From positions 3,224,001 through 3,288,000 of the forward strand of contig JALGQZ010000019.1 in NCBI GenBank assembly GCA_023105745.1: a stretch of DNA of 64,000 nucleotides, written 5' to 3'. Within the stretch, counting starts at the first letter, position 1, and every line of letters begins with the position of its first letter. Position numbers and translations under genes: made by a program. Of this stretch, positions 60,626 through 64,000 are shown piece by piece. A model generated the notes under the pieces. It was not told the origin of the DNA. It worked only from the letters and a program-made list of their open reading frames with translations, and did no database searches. This DNA comes from Austropuccinia psidii. Lineage: Eukaryota; Basidiomycota; Pucciniomycetes; Pucciniales; Sphaerophragmiaceae.

Positions 60626-60822
60626 TTACGTACTTTCAATTTTGATGTTCATATGAGTCTCTAAGAAAAGTTTTGATAGCTCAGCATATGTCAAAGTACT
60701 TGCTAAAGTTGTTCTTACATGAAAAAAAGAACCACCATAAGGACAGGAAAATAAAATCCAATCAGTGATTTGAATGATTAAAAATGTACACACCTTGCCA
60801 AAGTACACTTCCTCTGCTGTAC
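60626..60822 (-). other. Possible exons of a host gene
   Basis: Minus strand: a short stretch EEVYFGK (after a TACAG) ends in AAG before GTGTGTAC, a donor-like site; further on come pyrimidine runs and TTTAG, then ASTLTYAELSKLFLETHMNIKIES. This could be two small exons around an intron of about 120 bp. The unspliced frame is only 60 codons. Not recognised. It may be the 3' part of the gene upstream (60869-61438) or a separate one cut by E7. Confidence 0.25.
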
Positions 60823-60868
60823 CTGTAATTCATAAATATAAAATAAGAGGACAATTTTGGGCTAATTT

Positions 60869-61438
60869 TTAAAGTGCTATTATTAATTTATTTAATGAAG
60901 TAAAAGTTGGAGAAGGAATATGAAATGGATGCAAGTGATAAATGAAGAGGAGCTCGTGATTTTTTGAATTGAAAACTATTGAAGGATTTGGTGTTTTATT
61001 TATGGAAGGTAATAAAAGCTTATTTATTCTATTTGGCTTGGGCTTAACTGGAACGGTACTGAATTCACCTCTGCTTCTTGATGCATGGTCCAAAATTTGG
61101 GTGAGTAATTTTTGTGCAATTTGAAATCTTCTATGTGAATGATTGTATTTCTTATTTAAAGATGAGTCATTTTTGGATAACGGGGAATCATTCACAGCTG
61201 GTGAAATAGTCCTTCCCATGGAATGATCCTCAGAATTCAAAAACAACTCATCCTTTCCGTTTTTGTTGGATAAGCTTGATTTACGAAGAGTTATTGGATG
61301 AATTGAGTCACTAATTGATGAAGAAAAATCATTTACAACTGGTGAAATAGTCCTTCCCATGAAATGTTTTTCTTCATCATTAAGTGACTCCATACATTTT
61401 GAGAGTTTGATGAGTTGAGATGGTGAAAGTTGACTCAT
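60869..61438 (-). CDS. Hypothetical protein, 189 residues, with an internal repeat
   Basis: ATG at 61438-61436, stop at 60869. Ser/Asn/Lys-rich, no signal peptide. A block MGRTISPVVND at residues 27-37 recurs as MGRTISPAVND at 74-84, each after an acidic D/E stretch. The middle is basic (KKYNHSHRRFQIAQKLL). Family not recognised. It lies outside the retroelements and is the best host-gene candidate here, though it could be a gene fragment. Codon bias cannot be judged from so little sequence. Confidence 0.45.
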   Translation of the reverse strand: MSQLSPSQLIKLSKCMESLNDEEKHFMGRTISPVVNDFSSSISDSIHPITLRKSSLSNKNGKDELFLNSEDHSMGRTISPAVNDSPLSKNDSSLNKKYNHSHRRFQIAQKLLTQILDHASRSRGEFSTVPVKPKPNRINKLLLPSINKTPNPSIVFNSKNHELLFIYHLHPFHIPSPTFTSLNKLIIAL

Positions 61439-61659
61439 GATGGGTGAAATGGCAAGAAGCGATGTGTGAGGCTTTCCCCTATAATGATTTTTATTAAAAA
61501 AACAGTAAAATAAGTAAATAAAAATTGTTCTTGCTTAAATTTTGTTAAAAAAAAAAAAACAAATAAGATTTTTTTTCTAAAATCTAATTGTTGTAATGAA
61601 ATTTAAAAAAAATAGTAAATAAAAATTTAAAAAATGTTTTTCAAAAAATATGAAAAAAC
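61439..61659. other. AT-rich spacer
   Basis: Upstream region of the 189-residue ORF: A/T runs, no motif I can defend. Confidence 0.4.
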
Positions 61660-63290
61660 ATTGTGATCACTGGGGCTGTAAGAGAGCCCCAGCAATCAAT
61701 TTAAATTAAAAAAAATAAAATAAGATAAAATAATTAAAAAATAGAATTTTTAAAATAAAAAAAATAGTGATTGCTGGGGTTGTAAGAGCCACAGCAATAT
61801 ATTTAAATAAAAAAAGATAAAATATTAAAAAATAAATCATGTTTTTTTTCAAAAAAAATTTCACTTTAAATTAAAAAAATAAAATTAATTAATTAAAAAA
61901 TCAATTTTTTTCAAAAAAAAAATTAATGTTTTTTTTTTGAAAAATTTGTAATCTCAATTTAAATAAAAAAAAATAAAATATTAAAAAAAAAATGTGTTTT
62001 TTTTCAAAAATCTTTTGATTGCTAAATAAAAATATGTTTTTTTTTAAAAAAAATTTAAATTTAAATAAAAAAAAATAAAATAAAAATAAATTTTTAAAAT
62101 AAAAGTATAAATTATTAAAAATTAAAATTTTTTAAAAAAAGAAAAAAATTGTTTTTTTTTTAAATAATTTTTGATAAAAACAAATAAAATAAAAATAAAA
62201 TTTTTAAAAAAACATAAAAAAAGTTTTTTAAAAAAAACTTTTGATTGCTGGGGCTCTTACAGCCCCAGCAATTAATTTCAATGAAAAAAAAATAAAAAAA
62301 AAATTAAAATAATCAAAAATTAAATTTTTTTTAAAAAAAAAACAAAAAAAAAAAAAAACTTTTGATTGCTGGGGCTGTAAGAGCCCCAGCGATCAATTTT
62401 AATAAAAAAAAAATAAAATTAAAATTAAAATAATTAAAAATTAATTTTTTTTTAAAAAAAAAAAAAGTTTTTTTTTTTAAAAAACTTTTGATCGCTGGGG
62501 CTCTTACAGCCCCAGCGAGCAATTTAAATAAATAAAAAAATAATAATTAAAAAATAAATTTTTTTAAAAAAACATAAAAAAAGTTTTTTTTTTAAAAAAC
62601 TTTTGATCGCTGGGGCTGTAAGAGCCCCAGGGATCAATTTCAATAAAAAAAAATTAAAAAAAAATTCAAACAATTAAAATTAATTTTTTTTTAAAAAACT
62701 TTTCATTGCTGGGGCTGTAAGAGCCCCAGCGAGCAATTTAAATTAAAAAAAAATAAAAAAAGTTTTTTTTTTATAAAAATTTTGATCGCTGGGGCTGTAA
62801 GAGTCCCAGCGATCAATTGAAATAAAAAAAAATAAAAAAAAAATTCAAATAATTAAAATTAAATTTTTTTAAAAAAAAAAAAAAAGTTTTTTTTTTAAAA
62901 AACTTTTCATCACTGGGGCTGTAAGAGCCCCAGCAAGGAATTTAAATTAAAAAAAATAATAATAATTAAAAAAAAATAAAAAAAGTTTTTTTTTTATAAA
63001 AATTTTGATCGCTGGGGCTGTAAGAGTCCCAGCGATCAATTGAAATAAAAAAAATAACAATAAAATTAAAATGATTAAAAAAAGTTTTTTTTAAAAAACT
63101 TTGGATCGCTAGGGCTGTAAGAGCCCCAGCAAGCAATTTAAATAGAAAAATAATAATAATTAAAAAATAAAAAATGAAAGACCCCAGTGATCAATTTAAA
63201 TAAAACAAAAAGAAAATTAAAAAATTTTTAAAAAAAATAAAAAAAGTTTTTGATTGCTGGGGCTGTAAGAACCCCAGCAATCAATTTAAA
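61660..63290. repeat. Array of about 12 GC-rich hairpins in poly-A/T
   Basis: Units such as GATCGCTGGGGCTGTAAGAG plus its mirrored arm recur near 61665, 61768, 62241, 62361, 62489, 62604, 62703, 62783, 62907, 63006, 63103 and 63251, with a half unit at 63181. The stem is GCTGGGGCT/AGCCCCAGC with a 5-base loop GTAAG; two units (62241, 62489) have the loop reversed (CTTAC). Arms often carry paired changes (ATTGCT/AGCAAT, ATCGCT/AGCGAT). Spacers of about 60-90 bp are nearly pure A/T. The array is not coding. Confidence 0.88.
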
Positions 63291-63600
63291 TAAAAAAAAG
63301 AAAATAAAAATAAAAATAATTAAAAATCAATTTTTTATAAAATAAAAATAGAAATAATTAAAAATTAAAAATATTTTCAAAAAAAAAAATGTTTTTTTTT
63401 CAAAAATTTGTGATCATATTGGTAATTTGAAAATTAAAAAAGAAACTCACTTGGGTATCTTTTAATTACAAGTTTTTGATTATGGGTATTATTTTGTATC
63501 AAAGAAAATAATATTTTGAATTAAAAAAAATAGGTTTCAGTGATTATATCCAAAGTGAAAAGAATGCAGGTGGATTGGGCATTTTGCTCCCAAAGTGTAG
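63291..63600. other. AT-rich spacer with one decayed hairpin
   Basis: A/T runs; a degenerate hairpin arm (GATCATATTGG) near 63411. No gene seen. Confidence 0.4.
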
Positions 63601-63609
63601 GGGAAAGTC

Positions 63610-63880
63610 AATGTGATGTGAATGACCTAATGGTTGGAGCATCTGCCTCTCAAACTGGTTGAGAGGTAGCATGTTCAATCCTGGGTGCTGGCCAGACTCA
63701 CCCGGGGGCACCTGGGTTGTGAATCTGGGTGGTTGGTGACAATAGCTTTGGCAAACCAAATCCAACTCATTCTTCCTTGGTGGAACAGGTAGGCACTGTG
63801 GGTTCAATCCCCTCAGAAGGTCCCTGGCCTCACTTCTCTCATATCTTTTTCTTTTTACGCTAAATTCCCATAAGCACAAT
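63610..63880 (+). mobile_element. tRNA-derived SINE-like repeat
   Basis: 63623-63690 has an A-box-like TAATGGTTGGAGC, a palindromic anticodon-like arm CCTCTCAA/TTGAGAGG and a B-box-like TGTTCAATCCT. A second tRNA-like half (63778-63815) has GGTGGAACAGGTAGGC and GGGTTCAATCCCC. The region between is GC-rich (CCCGGGGGCACC). Acceptor arms do not pair, so it is not a functional tRNA; a dimeric tRNA-derived SINE fits best. Neither end nor a target duplication is resolved. Confidence 0.45.
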
Positions 63881-64000
63881 TATTCTCTATTGTGATAATT
63901 GTGGCATCAACTTGTTACCCGTGACTTTTTTTGCACTCAGTTGAAAAAAGCACACTGGATAATCTTATAAGCTGCCTGGCACAAAGCTGTTCGAAGTCAT
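63881..64000. other. Right edge, unassigned
   Basis: No coding or repeat signal that I can assign; the window ends here. Confidence 0.3.

Noticed and set aside
62331..62522. 63-codon frame in the hairpin array
   Set aside because: Low-complexity Lys/Phe/Asn translation of A/T runs.
61660..63290. CRISPR-like array
   Set aside because: Repeats are palindromic with changing arms and loops, spacers are plain poly-A/T, and the context is fungal.
63623..63690. Functional tRNA gene
   Set aside because: Only D- and T-like boxes and an anticodon-like arm; the acceptor arms do not pair.
63544..63879. 111-codon minus-strand frame over the SINE-like repeat
   Set aside because: It reads across the tRNA-like modules; no independent sign of a gene.

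Overview
The window is a fungal repeat graveyard: eight LTR-retrotransposon bodies or fragments nested in one another, with about 3.5 kb of non-LTR sequence at the right edge. The Ty3/gypsy polyprotein layout (gag core, CCHC knuckle, retropepsin, RT, RNase H, HHCC/DDE integrase, C-terminal chromodomain), the high AT content and the near absence of CpG inside the elements fit a TE-bloated rust fungus (Pucciniales). The polyproteins resemble those I remember from Austropuccinia psidii; this is recall, not a search result.

Layout. E1 (1-9105, +) is a Ty3 element with its left LTR cut by the window edge; it sits in a 160-bp scrap of another element's integrase (9106-9265). E2 (9266-19912, -) has two L2-type LTRs and a decayed gag-pol. 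E3 (19913-27388, +) lacks its 5' end but keeps one open gag-pol of about 1,810 codons. A 628-bp L2 scrap (27389-28016) and E4 (28017-33875, -) follow; E4 keeps gag but has lost protease-RT-RNase H and integrase. E6 (33876-36378 and 49901-50320, -) is a different gag-protease family, split by E5 (36379-49900, +), a 13.5-kb element with intact LTRs and a 4-bp target duplication but no reverse transcriptase. E7 (50321 to about 60430, -) is a decayed relative of E3 carrying a 2,026-bp solo L2 LTR with a 5-bp duplication. From 60431 to 64000 there are possible host exons, a 189-codon ORF, an array of about 12 GC-rich hairpins in poly-A/T, and a tRNA-derived SINE-like repeat.

Main observation. E1, E2, E4 and E7 share a second gene that overlaps the start of gag-pol in another frame (the A ORF; E3 keeps its last exon). 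It reads through only if introns are removed. Intron 1 ends just before a TG, so splicing can build the ATG when exon 1 ends in A, as it does at E1's clear donor. Intron 2 contains the gag-pol ATG 9-18 nt before its 3' splice site, so splicing would delete the gag-pol start and join the upstream exon, in phase, to the A frame. E2 and E7 also share a third intron, and their exon 3 is 132 nt in both. In E2 the spliced A ORF is intact although gag-pol has several lesions. This looks like a retrovirus-style switch: unspliced RNA for Gag-Pol, spliced RNA for a separate protein of unknown function.
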